Positions 8,571-17,126 of a stretch of 64,000 nucleotides of DNA are shown piece after piece. The DNA is taken from contig WJIN01000345.1 of assembly GCA_014730295.1 (NCBI GenBank), positions 1 to 64,000 of the forward strand, given 5' to 3'. The first letter of the stretch is position 1, and each line of letters starts with the position of its first letter. The DNA is from Promethearchaeota archaeon. Lineage in GTDB: Archaea > Asgardarchaeota > Lokiarchaeia > Sigynarchaeales > SOKP01. A program made the position numbers and the translations under genes. The notes below the pieces were generated by a model that had not been told where the DNA came from, made no database searches, and saw only the letters and a list, made by a program, of their open reading frames with translations.

Positions 8571-8886
8571 TTTTTAGAAATATTTTCCGCTATTCTTATT
8601 ATTTAATGAAATTTTTTCCGTTTAAAGATTTTTGTGCATTTAAAAATACATCTGAAATTAATACTTTTAGTTCTAGAAAAAAATTTAAAGAAAAGGTTCT
8701 TTTTCTTTAATAACTATGAAACATAAAATAATTCCAAAAAAATCAATTATTAATATTATTATTGGGATTATTTAATTTCATAAAAGAAATTTTAAACTCC
8801 TTTTCGACTTTCTTTTGTGTTCGATTCTTATCGTTTAAAATTTCTTCATCATATACATCAAACAAATAAATTAAATAAAGGAAACC
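8571..8886. other. Divergent intergenic region upstream of cimA
   Basis: About 315 AT-rich bases between divergent genes, presumably holding both promoters. A 40-codon open frame on the minus strand (about 8740-8860) has no usable start and was not called. No RNA structure or riboswitch was seen. Confidence 0.5.
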
Positions 8887-10485
8887 ATGGAAAAAAAAAC
8901 CGCATATATCTATGATACAACATTACGGGAAGGATGTCAAAAAACTGGGATTGCCTTCTCAATGGAAGATAAATTACGTATTCTGGAAAGAATCATTAAT
9001 GATCTTGGTATCTCGATGATCGAAGCTGGCTGGCCGGGGTCTAATCCGAAAGATATCGAATTTTTTCAAAGAATCAACCAAAAGGAATTTACTAACGTGA
9101 AAATTTTTCCGTTTGGGTCCACGAGAAGGAAAAATTCTAAAGTAGAAGAAGACAGAAGTATAAAGGCTATCATCGAAACGGGAACAAGCTATGCAACCAT
9201 ATTTGGAAAAACGTGGGATTTGCATGTCAAAGATGCTCTGGAAACAACCTTGGAGGAAAACCTTAATATGATTTCTGATACGATTTCCTATTTAATAAAA
9301 AACGGAATTGAGGTTATGTTTGATGCAGAACACTTTTTTGATGGATATAAGAACAATAAAGAGTATGCGATAAAATGTTTAAAAGCTGCCAGAGACGCGG
9401 GAGCTAAGTGGATTGTACTATGCGATACGAACGGGGGGATTTTGCCTTATGAATTACGAGAGATTGTGAACGATGTTAAGGAGAAGATAAAAAACATTGT
9501 CCTTGGGATTCATGCTCATAATGATTCTGGACTTGCGAATGCAATCGCTCTCGAAGCTTGGAGAGAAGGCGTCGATTTAATCCAAGGAACGATGAACGGT
9601 TTTGGAGAGCGCTGTGGTAATACAGATCTAACTGCGATAATTCCTATTCTTAAATTAAAAATGGATGTTGATTGTATTGAGGAGAATAAACTCAAAAATC
9701 TTACAGAGGTATCCCATTTTGTCTATGAGATGGCAAATCTTCCCGGTCAACCTGACCAACCCTTTGTGGGAAAAAATGCTTTCTCACATAAAGGCGGAAT
9801 CCACATCTCCGCGATGTTAAAAAACTTAAAAACTTACGAACATATCAATCCCGAATTAATTGGTAATAATAGAAATATTAAGGTTTCTGAATTAGCAGGA
9901 AAAAGCTCAATCCTCCATATGGCTGAAAAATTCAATATTCCACTTACAGAGACTAATCCTAAGGTAAATGCGATTTTGAGGGTCATCAAAGAAAAGGAAA
10001 ATCAAGGGTATTCTTTTGAAGGCGCAGAAGGGACATTAGAAATTTTAATGAGAGGGATGGATATGAATATTCAAGACCCGAATTATTACCGTAAAAAATT
10101 CTTTGAATTAGAAGGATTTCGAGTATTAACGGAAATGTATAAAGATAATTTAATTTCCGAGGCGACAATCAAAGTTAAGGTGGAAGGACAAGAATATCAT
10201 ACCGCAGCAGAAGGGAACGGGCCCGTGAATGCCCTGGATAATGCTCTGAAAAAGGCGCTAGTATATTTCTACCCGAGCATCAAGGAGATAAAATTGAGCG
10301 ATTTCAAGGTAAGAATTATTAATCAAGCGGGTACTGCATCAAAAGTCCGAGTGTTGGCTGAAACCTATGATAAACAAGACTCGTGGGGTACCATTGGAGC
10401 TCATGGAAATATCATCGTAGCGTCTTGGGACGCATTGGTGGATTCTTATATCTATAAATTACTGAAAAATAAGGAAAATTGGTAA
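8887..10485 (+). CDS. cimA: Citramalate synthase (or isopropylmalate-synthase-family homologue)
   Basis: 532 residues of the DRE-TIM acyltransferase family. It has DTTLREGCQ at the N-terminus (metal-binding Asp and catalytic Arg), the HAHND metal-ligand motif, and the GMNGFGERCGN signature. A LeuA-like C-terminal regulatory domain begins near residue 390. A length near 530, and the opening YDTTLREGCQKTG rather than the LeuA form, favour the long CimA type, which condenses pyruvate with acetyl-CoA to (R)-citramalate for isoleucine synthesis. The regulatory domain usually binds isoleucine. No other branched-chain gene is close, so the assignment rests on sequence alone. Homocitrate or isopropylmalate synthase are less likely alternatives. 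Confidence 0.88.
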   Translation: MEKKTAYIYDTTLREGCQKTGIAFSMEDKLRILERIINDLGISMIEAGWPGSNPKDIEFFQRINQKEFTNVKIFPFGSTRRKNSKVEEDRSIKAIIETGTSYATIFGKTWDLHVKDALETTLEENLNMISDTISYLIKNGIEVMFDAEHFFDGYKNNKEYAIKCLKAARDAGAKWIVLCDTNGGILPYELREIVNDVKEKIKNIVLGIHAHNDSGLANAIALEAWREGVDLIQGTMNGFGERCGNTDLTAIIPILKLKMDVDCIEENKLKNLTEVSHFVYEMANLPGQPDQPFVGKNAFSHKGGIHISAMLKNLKTYEHINPELIGNNRNIKVSELAGKSSILHMAEKFNIPLTETNPKVNAILRVIKEKENQGYSFEGAEGTLEILMRGMDMNIQDPNYYRKKFFELEGFRVLTEMYKDNLISEATIKVKVEGQEYHTAAEGNGPVNALDNALKKALVYFYPSIKEIKLSDFKVRIINQAGTASKVRVLAETYDKQDSWGTIGAHGNIIVASWDALVDSYIYKLLKNKENW

Positions 10486-10512
10486 TGGTCCTTTTCTGAA
10501 ATTTGATGATTC

Positions 10513-11631
10513 TTATAAGAAAAGCTGAAAGTTTTCCTCAATTATTCTATCCGCATCTTCAAAATCGGAGACATTTATAATCCTGTTAATATCTAAAAGT
10601 TCAGAAAGTTCTTTTTCATATCGTTTTTCGAACTCTCGAGTTAAATCCCGCATATTTTTTTCTATAAGTGAATTCCTTTGATTAGTAATAACGAGTACTG
10701 CGAAACCATACTCATTATTATAGTTTACGACAATTTCGGCGTTTTTTGTTTGTAATACATCAATCTGATCGTCTTTATTTATAAATTCAGAGAGAATATG
10801 ATTGAGTCCAATTAGGATATTGCCCCAAATAGAGGAGTCACCTTCCTCTGGAACAGATTTTTCAAATTGGTAAGAATACAACAATACTCCCGATTTATGA
10901 TACATATTTATAAAATAGATCTTATTAGTTAAGGCAATAAACATTTTTGGATAATATATTGCCATATAACATTTCATACCGAAAGAGGTCCAAAAGAGAA
11001 GAATAAAGGTATAAATTAAAAGCCATGAATTAAAAAGGATGGAAAGACAATAAATAAAAATCGAAACTGATAATACACCAACATATACCATCAATCTATA
11101 GAAAAAATAAGTATAATCCGTAACTTTCCATATTTGAAATGTTTTATAATAGATATACAAAAGTCCATAGATATTTAATATTATAATTAATCCTTTTGGG
11201 AGGATTGATAAGGTATACTTAATTTGAGGAAGAATACTTATTTCAATATCTATAGATTGAGGAGTATTTAAAATTCCTATTAAAAGACTAAGTAGAATAA
11301 TGAATACTAAAAAAATATAGACAGGAAAATGACCAAATTTTCTTAAAAAACTGAATGCGATACAATAAATTAATAGTGAAATACATTCAAAAATCATGGT
11401 TAAATAAAATAGGAATAGATTTACTGGTTCTGAAAAGAATAGCTGCGTAGAGAGAAAGAAAAACAAAGAAAATACTATTCCAATAAAACTGACGGAAAGA
11501 AAGTTTAAATATGGAATTGTATTGATACCATATTTATCTCGATTTATAATAATATAGATCAATGTAATGAAACTTATCGAGATAGATATAAGTAATCCAA
11601 TAGAGAATAAAATCACTACACCATTAGACAT
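10513..11631 (-). CDS. 7TM membrane protein with C-terminal longin-like domain (copy 1)
   Basis: 372 residues. Seven hydrophobic segments fill residues 5-230 in the manner of the 7TM sensor part of some archaeal histidine kinases, but no kinase follows. The cytosolic C-terminus (about 240-372) has the order of a longin/profilin-like fold: two strands in YHKSGVLLYSYQFE, helix NILIGLNHILSEFI, strands AEIVVNYNNEYGFAVLVIT, and a long C-terminal helix. It is a tandem paralogue of the next gene upstream on the same strand. A likely role is a membrane receptor or anchor presenting a longin-like module to a small GTPase; this is inference. The start is ATG with an AT-rich TATA-like run about 30 bases before it. 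Confidence 0.8.
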   Translation of the reverse strand: MSNGVVILFSIGLLISISISFITLIYIIINRDKYGINTIPYLNFLSVSFIGIVFSLFFFLSTQLFFSEPVNLFLFYLTMIFECISLLIYCIAFSFLRKFGHFPVYIFLVFIILLSLLIGILNTPQSIDIEISILPQIKYTLSILPKGLIIILNIYGLLYIYYKTFQIWKVTDYTYFFYRLMVYVGVLSVSIFIYCLSILFNSWLLIYTFILLFWTSFGMKCYMAIYYPKMFIALTNKIYFINMYHKSGVLLYSYQFEKSVPEEGDSSIWGNILIGLNHILSEFINKDDQIDVLQTKNAEIVVNYNNEYGFAVLVITNQRNSLIEKNMRDLTREFEKRYEKELSELLDINRIINVSDFEDADRIIEENFQLFL

Positions 11632-11736
11632 CTTTTAAATATTCTTAAACTCTTGATTGTTTATATATATTTTTACAGAAAGTTATTTTTTTATGAAAAT
11701 CCTTACTTTGTGAGATTTAAACCTGTTTCATTAAAC

Positions 11737-12843
11737 TTATACGGTGAGATATGGTTTAAAATATCGTTCTATTATTTTTTTTGAATTTTTAAATTCCGAA
11801 ACATCTATTAATTGAGCTTGTTTATTGATGTCTTCCAATATTTGTGCATTATGTTCAATAAAGTCCTTCATAAACAAGTTTACGGCTTTCTCCACTATTT
11901 TATTGCGATGGCTAACAATCACCAAGATTGCATAGCCATACTTATTATCATATTCAAATATAATATCTCTTTCTTTCATTTTAATAATATTTAATTTGCT
12001 TTTTTTATTGATAAAATTCGAAAGAATGTGATTAATGCCTATTAATATAGAGCCTTTTAATAACGAATCGTCAATTTCTTTATTTTCCTCGAAATTATAT
12101 GAGAACAACAATACTCCAGATCTGTGAAAGATTACAAAATCATAGATTTTATTTGTTACCACCACAAATAAATCAAATTCCTTAATGGTTATGAAGACTG
12201 ATACACCTAAAAAACTTAAGAATAGAAGTGAAAACAAAAATCGTAAATATGTAGAAGGAAATGTCAAGAAAACTAGATATATTAAAGAATTGATGGAAAA
12301 GTGAAATAGAATAATATTGACGAGATTAGTGGTTTTTTTAAAACTTATGTTTGAGGCTCCTCTCATCTGACCTAAAATCGTGGTAATGATGACTGAGAGA
12401 TAGAAAAAGATTAACAGGAAAAAGAAAAAATTGTTATTGAGAGTGAAAAGATATTGTCCCTGGGTCATATTAATATCAAACCAATTCCCAACAATCAAAT
12501 AACTCGCAATAATCCCTCCTAAAAAAGAATAGATAAATGCGGGCAAAAATTTTGCATAATTTTTAAATAATACATAAATATGAATTGAACTGAGAAATCC
12601 AACCTTAAAAATTCTTAGCATTATTGAAACCTTCCAGAAAATATTTACAGCCCAGAGTGGAAACATGTTTATGAAAGATAAATTCAAAAAGATGAAAAAA
12701 AAAGTCTCTGCACATAAATATAACGAAATAAATATTTTTCCAGTAGTGTCAATTACATATTTTTCTCTATTTTGTATGAGATAAACTAACCCAATGATCG
12801 AAAAGACGCAAGCTACGGAGATTAAAACAATACTTAATATCAT
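11737..12843 (-). CDS. 7TM membrane protein with C-terminal longin-like domain (copy 2)
   Basis: 368 residues with seven hydrophobic segments (about 1-225) and a C-terminal domain strongly matching copy 1: FHRSGVLLFSYNFEE, GSILIGINHILSNFI, IIFEYDNKYGYAILVIV, then a long helix and a final ERYFKPYL. The membrane halves have diverged much more than the soluble domains, which suggests a shared intracellular partner and different inputs. It precedes copy 1 on the same strand with a 105-base gap, so separate promoters are possible. No histidine-kinase motif is present. Confidence 0.8.
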   Translation of the reverse strand: MILSIVLISVACVFSIIGLVYLIQNREKYVIDTTGKIFISLYLCAETFFFIFLNLSFINMFPLWAVNIFWKVSIMLRIFKVGFLSSIHIYVLFKNYAKFLPAFIYSFLGGIIASYLIVGNWFDINMTQGQYLFTLNNNFFFFLLIFFYLSVIITTILGQMRGASNISFKKTTNLVNIILFHFSINSLIYLVFLTFPSTYLRFLFSLLFLSFLGVSVFITIKEFDLFVVVTNKIYDFVIFHRSGVLLFSYNFEENKEIDDSLLKGSILIGINHILSNFINKKSKLNIIKMKERDIIFEYDNKYGYAILVIVSHRNKIVEKAVNLFMKDFIEHNAQILEDINKQAQLIDVSEFKNSKKIIERYFKPYLTV

Positions 12844-13136
12844 TGAACTTTTTACCTCACCAAATTGTATTTTTGGAAAAAAATATTCTTAGACAAAGAT
12901 AATATGTTCCTATATATATTAAAAATATTCTATTCCTCGATTGGATGAGTCGCTAGATCAAATATTAGTTAAAGAACTATTTATTCTTTATTATGTAAAA
13001 TGAGAGAAAAATTAATAGATTAATTGTTTATTTCAGAATTAACTCGATCTCTCTAAATTAAATATTATGAAAAAACTGTTAATCATAAAAAACTAACTAC
13101 TATATCAATCATAATTACAATAAATAACCGCTCCTG
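12844..13136. other. Divergent promoter region
   Basis: About 290 bases separating the 7TM/longin pair from the methyltransferase. Very AT-rich, with several TATA-like runs. I cannot single out promoters, and no gene was seen. Confidence 0.45.
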
Positions 13137-15065
13137 ATGATGAATATACGCGAAGCGATCAATTACTTATGTGAGGAAGAGAATATTCCTAAAATCATTA
13201 GATATTATCAAAAATCCTCTAATATAAAGGATTGTGAAGTAAACATTCCGCTCATTGAAAGAATTATACACAATCTATATTCCTCTGAAACAGGATTAGT
13301 TATAAATGATAAACCTTTTGATATTGGGTTAATCTATAAGAAAGAAGTCTCGTATTCTAAAAGAAAAAAGCTGGGGGAGATCTATACTCCTCAAAAAGTT
13401 GTTGAATTTATTTTAGATGAGTGTGGATTCCAGCCGAATAAAAATATAGAAAATCAAAACCTGATAGATCTCAGTTGTGGTTCGGGAAGTTTTCTAATAA
13501 CTGCGATACAAAGAAAAATCACTTTTTATCTGAAACGCTTCAACAAAAAAGCAATTTCAGAATTAAGGTTATCTGAAGCACAACAGATTATTCACGATAT
13601 AAAAGATAATATTTATGGAATTGACATTAACCCAACCGCGTGTATCATAGCCCAAATAAATTTCCATATACAATTATTTAAGTTATATAAACAGATATTA
13701 ATAGATTCGAATGATTTCAAACCACCACAATATAATATTTACAATTTGAATAGTCTCAGAGTAATAACTGATAATTTTTTTGATCTTCCAAGGGAATTTG
13801 ACTATGTAGTTGGAAATCCTCCTTACCTATTTATTAGAAATATTCCGAAAAATCATAAGAACATCATTCAGTCTAATAAATTCATGACTAATACAGGACA
13901 ATATGATTACTTTCAAATTTTTTTAGAGCTGGGGATTAAATTTTTACGAGATGGCGGAAAATTGGGATATATCATTCCTGATTCATTATTAGCACTTTCG
14001 AATAGGCGTATAATACGGAAATTAATATATGAAACCTCGAAAATAGAAAAGATCCACGTTGTCGGTCCCCAATTTGAAAATAGTATAGTTTCGAATATAA
14101 TACTGATTCTTATAAGGGAAAAAAATGAGCAATCTCGACAAAACAATTTTGTTCAAGTAGCATTTCATAATTCTGCTTCAAAAAAAACTAATAATATAGT
14201 TCAAAAACAGATACAGAAGTGGAATTATCGGTTTCTAATTAACTTAAACCAAAAGGATATCGATATTATTGACTACCTTAATAATAAATTTTATTCCTTA
14301 GGATTAATCACTTCAAAAAAGGACTATCAGATATTATTAAATAGAGGGGTTGAACTTACAAAAGAGGGACAAATTTTTTATTGTCAGAGTTGCGACAAAT
14401 ATTATCCCATTCCAAATGGGAAGCGCATTTGCAATTTTTGTGGAACTCAATTTAATAAAAATTCAATAGAAGATATTATTCTTGATGAAATTCCAGAATC
14501 AGCAGATAAAAAAGACTATTTGCCCTACATATACTCTATGAAACGATATAAAATTACTCAATATAAATATATTAATATAAAAAAAAAGGGAATTCAGTAT
14601 AAGAATCTCGAGGATTACAAGGGGAGGATCATTATACGTCAAATCAGTCAGGATGGACTTATTTGTGGCGCATATGATCCTAATATCTCCTTATGTTCTC
14701 AAAGCTTCTATAATTTAAAGATTATCAAGTCCGCGTTATCTGAATTTAATAATTTTTATCTGCTCGGATTGATCAATTCTTTTCTCTTATCTTATTATTT
14801 TTTAAAATCATTTGGCTCCTATAAACAATTATTTCCACGCATCTTAATTGAAAAAATTCGGACCTTACCTATCAAGATACCCGAAAATCAAGAAGAAAGA
14901 GCAATAGCTCAAAATATAATTAAAAATGTCCAAAATCTTCTTGGTGACACTCAAACAGATTTGAAGAATTTATCTTTAATTCAACATAAAATTAATCATT
15001 TTGTCTATTCTCTTTATGGATTGGAAGATCATCACTCAAGATATATTGATAAAGCAATAAAATAG
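13137..15065 (+). CDS. Adenine-specific DNA methyltransferase, TaqI/Eco57I type, orphan
   Basis: 642 residues of an N6-adenine methyltransferase: YTPQKVVEFIL (83-93), SAM-binding DLSCGSGSF (111-119), GIDINPTA, and catalytic NPPY (227-230). The C-terminal half is a TaqI-like target-recognition region. Embedded in it is a four-Cys zinc ribbon (YCQSC, then CNFCG, about 413-440), which is unusual. The roughly 80-residue N-terminus is too short for a type IIG nuclease domain and carries no PD-ExK that I can see. No restriction gene adjoins, so it is either an orphan regulatory or epigenetic methylase or a remnant of a transferred system. The start could be either of two adjacent ATGs. Confidence 0.85.
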   Translation: MMNIREAINYLCEEENIPKIIRYYQKSSNIKDCEVNIPLIERIIHNLYSSETGLVINDKPFDIGLIYKKEVSYSKRKKLGEIYTPQKVVEFILDECGFQPNKNIENQNLIDLSCGSGSFLITAIQRKITFYLKRFNKKAISELRLSEAQQIIHDIKDNIYGIDINPTACIIAQINFHIQLFKLYKQILIDSNDFKPPQYNIYNLNSLRVITDNFFDLPREFDYVVGNPPYLFIRNIPKNHKNIIQSNKFMTNTGQYDYFQIFLELGIKFLRDGGKLGYIIPDSLLALSNRRIIRKLIYETSKIEKIHVVGPQFENSIVSNIILILIREKNEQSRQNNFVQVAFHNSASKKTNNIVQKQIQKWNYRFLINLNQKDIDIIDYLNNKFYSLGLITSKKDYQILLNRGVELTKEGQIFYCQSCDKYYPIPNGKRICNFCGTQFNKNSIEDIILDEIPESADKKDYLPYIYSMKRYKITQYKYINIKKKGIQYKNLEDYKGRIIIRQISQDGLICGAYDPNISLCSQSFYNLKIIKSALSEFNNFYLLGLINSFLLSYYFLKSFGSYKQLFPRILIEKIRTLPIKIPENQEERAIAQNIIKNVQNLLGDTQTDLKNLSLIQHKINHFVYSLYGLEDHHSRYIDKAIK

Positions 15066-15150
15066 AAACACCGAAAAAAGAAAATATCTTTTATTATTTA
15101 GCATTAAAAACCCTTAATTATAGCTATTATTCAAAGGATTTGTATTACTT

Positions 15151-16293
15151 ATGGTTAATACTCCGAAAGAACGAATTTTAGATACATTGTCCGGTAAAAA
15201 AGTAGATCAAATCGTATTTAGCCCGCGTATTTACTACTGGTATAATGAGAACAAGGTGTTTTTTAAGAGTAAAAAGGTCGGGCAAAAAAAACATGTCCCA
15301 GAGAAGTATGATGGAAAATCTCAGCAAGAAATCTATAATATGCTTAATGCAAGTCCAAGATATGTCTTTGAAACCTATTTCATTTCACTTTTCGACACAA
15401 TTATAGATTCAGACTCAGGTGTTGAAATTCAAAACAGACGAGGGAAAGATAAAAATGAAATTATTAAAATATTCAAAACTCCTAAAGGAGAGCTTACCAG
15501 TAAAATTAGACATTTCCACATCCAAGAGTATCCCGTTAAATCCATGGATGACATTGATATTATGAAAATGGTTCTGGATAATTCCACATTTCAGTTTAAT
15601 CATAAAAACTACGAAAAAGCAAAGGAAATAATGGGAGACACCGGAGTTGTAAGCGAATATATCCCCCGGTCCCCCTATATGCGTTTAGTCGTTGACTATA
15701 TGGGATTTGTCAAGACAATTTTACTTTTAAGGAAGCATCCAACTGAAATTGAAGAATTTATGAATTTTATTGACTCTTGGAATGATCAGGTTTTTGATGC
15801 GGTGAATAAGAGCCCGTTGAAGATAATAAATTTTGGGGAAAATATTGATGCGAATCTTTCTCCGCCTCCGTATTTCAAAAAATATTTAGTTCCATATTAT
15901 AACAAAAGAGTAAAAGAGCTTCATAAAGCGGGAATAATGAGCCATATTCATATGGACGGTTCTTTAAAAGACTTGCTACCGTTTCTGGAAGATCTTCCGT
16001 TTGATGGATTGGAAGCCTTAACTGCTAAGCCTCAAGGAGACGTGACTTTGGAAGAACTGAAGGACTCTATTGGATCGAAAATTTTGCTTGATGGCGTCCC
16101 TTCAATCTTGTTTTTGAATGAATATTCCGATAAACAGATCTTAGATTATACCAAAAAAGTTCTCGATCTCTTCTCACCTCACTTAATATTAGGAGTTTCT
16201 GATGAATTTCCGCCAAACGGAAATATCAAAAAACTTGAAATGATTTCAAAAGTAATACAAGATTATACCAGAGAATCCGGACACCTTTATTGA
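15151..16293 (+). CDS. UroD-like (uroporphyrinogen decarboxylase/corrinoid methyltransferase superfamily) protein
   Basis: 380 residues. It begins with the family opening TPKERILDTLSGKKVDQI, contains the central YMGFVKTILLLRKHPTEI block, INFGENIDANLSPPPYFKKY, HIHMDGSLKDLLPFL and the late ILLDGVPSILF segment. This is the layout of the UroD/MtaA/CmuA superfamily found widely in archaea and anaerobes. In the corrinoid branch such proteins move methyl groups, but no corrinoid protein or MtrH-like gene is nearby. True haem-type UroD is unlikely because the N-terminal Arg-rich substrate motif is not visible. Substrate unknown. Confidence 0.8.
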   Translation: MVNTPKERILDTLSGKKVDQIVFSPRIYYWYNENKVFFKSKKVGQKKHVPEKYDGKSQQEIYNMLNASPRYVFETYFISLFDTIIDSDSGVEIQNRRGKDKNEIIKIFKTPKGELTSKIRHFHIQEYPVKSMDDIDIMKMVLDNSTFQFNHKNYEKAKEIMGDTGVVSEYIPRSPYMRLVVDYMGFVKTILLLRKHPTEIEEFMNFIDSWNDQVFDAVNKSPLKIINFGENIDANLSPPPYFKKYLVPYYNKRVKELHKAGIMSHIHMDGSLKDLLPFLEDLPFDGLEALTAKPQGDVTLEELKDSIGSKILLDGVPSILFLNEYSDKQILDYTKKVLDLFSPHLILGVSDEFPPNGNIKKLEMISKVIQDYTRESGHLY

Positions 16294-16469
16294 AGAATAT
16301 TTGTTTTGAGAATGAGTATTAGATTTAATAATATTGGATATTGGAGTTTTTTGTTAAATAAAATTAGATAGATGATAATATAAGTTCATTAGATTTGAGT
16401 TAATTATCTATTAAAATAAAAAACCGATAAAAATCATAAAGAATTATAGTTAGTATAATTATTATCTTT

Positions 16470-17057
16470 ATGGACGCGAAAAAAATGGATCGAACTGCTC
16501 AAATTAATAGGGAAACAAAAGAGACCCAAATTGTCATAGAGATCACCCTTGATGGTTCGGGAGAGAGTGAGATTGATACAACTTATAAATTTATGGATCA
16601 TATGCTCACACTTTTAGCAAAGCATTCTCAGATAGATTTAAAAGTCAAAGCAAATGGAGATTTAACTCATCATATTATAGAGGACATTGGAATTAGTCTT
16701 GGACAAGGTATTCTTAAAGCATTAGGAGACAAAAAGGGAATAAATCGATATGGTACGGCATATGTTCCAATGGACGAATCTTTAGCAAGATGTGTAATCG
16801 ATTTCAGTGGGCGTAAAGCTTTAGATTTGGATCTCCAATTAAATGAATGTGATATCGAAGATGTAGCAGTAGAAGATGTGTATCATTTTTTCAATTCTTT
16901 CGCAGAAAACGCAAAGATGAATTTACATCTTCATGTCCTCTATGGGATGGATCAACACCATAAAGTGGAAGCCGCTTTTAAATCGTTGGCAAGAGCCATA
17001 AAAGAAGCAAAAAAAATAGTTTCAGATGAGATTCCATCAACCAAAGGATCGCTTTAA
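16470..17057 (+). CDS. hisB: Imidazoleglycerol-phosphate dehydratase
   Basis: 195 residues, the normal length of monofunctional HisB. Diagnostic motifs are DHMLTLLAKHS, HHIIEDIGI (metal-binding His-His-x-x-Glu-Asp), DESLARCVIDFSGR, the second metal motif HHKVEAAFKSLARA and the C-terminal PSTKGSL. It catalyses the sixth step of histidine synthesis, dehydrating imidazole glycerol phosphate to imidazole acetol phosphate at a di-manganese site. No other his gene lies in the window, so the pathway is dispersed here. The first ATG (16470) is used; a second ATG six codons later is possible. Confidence 0.95.
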   Translation: MDAKKMDRTAQINRETKETQIVIEITLDGSGESEIDTTYKFMDHMLTLLAKHSQIDLKVKANGDLTHHIIEDIGISLGQGILKALGDKKGINRYGTAYVPMDESLARCVIDFSGRKALDLDLQLNECDIEDVAVEDVYHFFNSFAENAKMNLHLHVLYGMDQHHKVEAAFKSLARAIKEAKKIVSDEIPSTKGSL

Positions 17058-17126
17058 ATCAACTTTTATTATGACAATCCGAATATTATATTAATAATGA
17101 TATATTTACCCATCGGAGTCAAATCT

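Noticed and set aside
8740..8860. Minus-strand open frame of about 40 codons upstream of cimA
   Set aside because: Residues look partly coding-like, but there is no usable start codon in frame and it lies in a divergent promoter region.
13137..15065. Type IIG restriction-modification enzyme
   Set aside because: The N-terminus is only about 80 residues before the methylase core and shows no nuclease motif.
15151..16293. Haem-pathway uroporphyrinogen decarboxylase
   Set aside because: The sequence belongs to the broad superfamily but lacks the recognisable N-terminal substrate-binding Arg block, and no haem genes are near.
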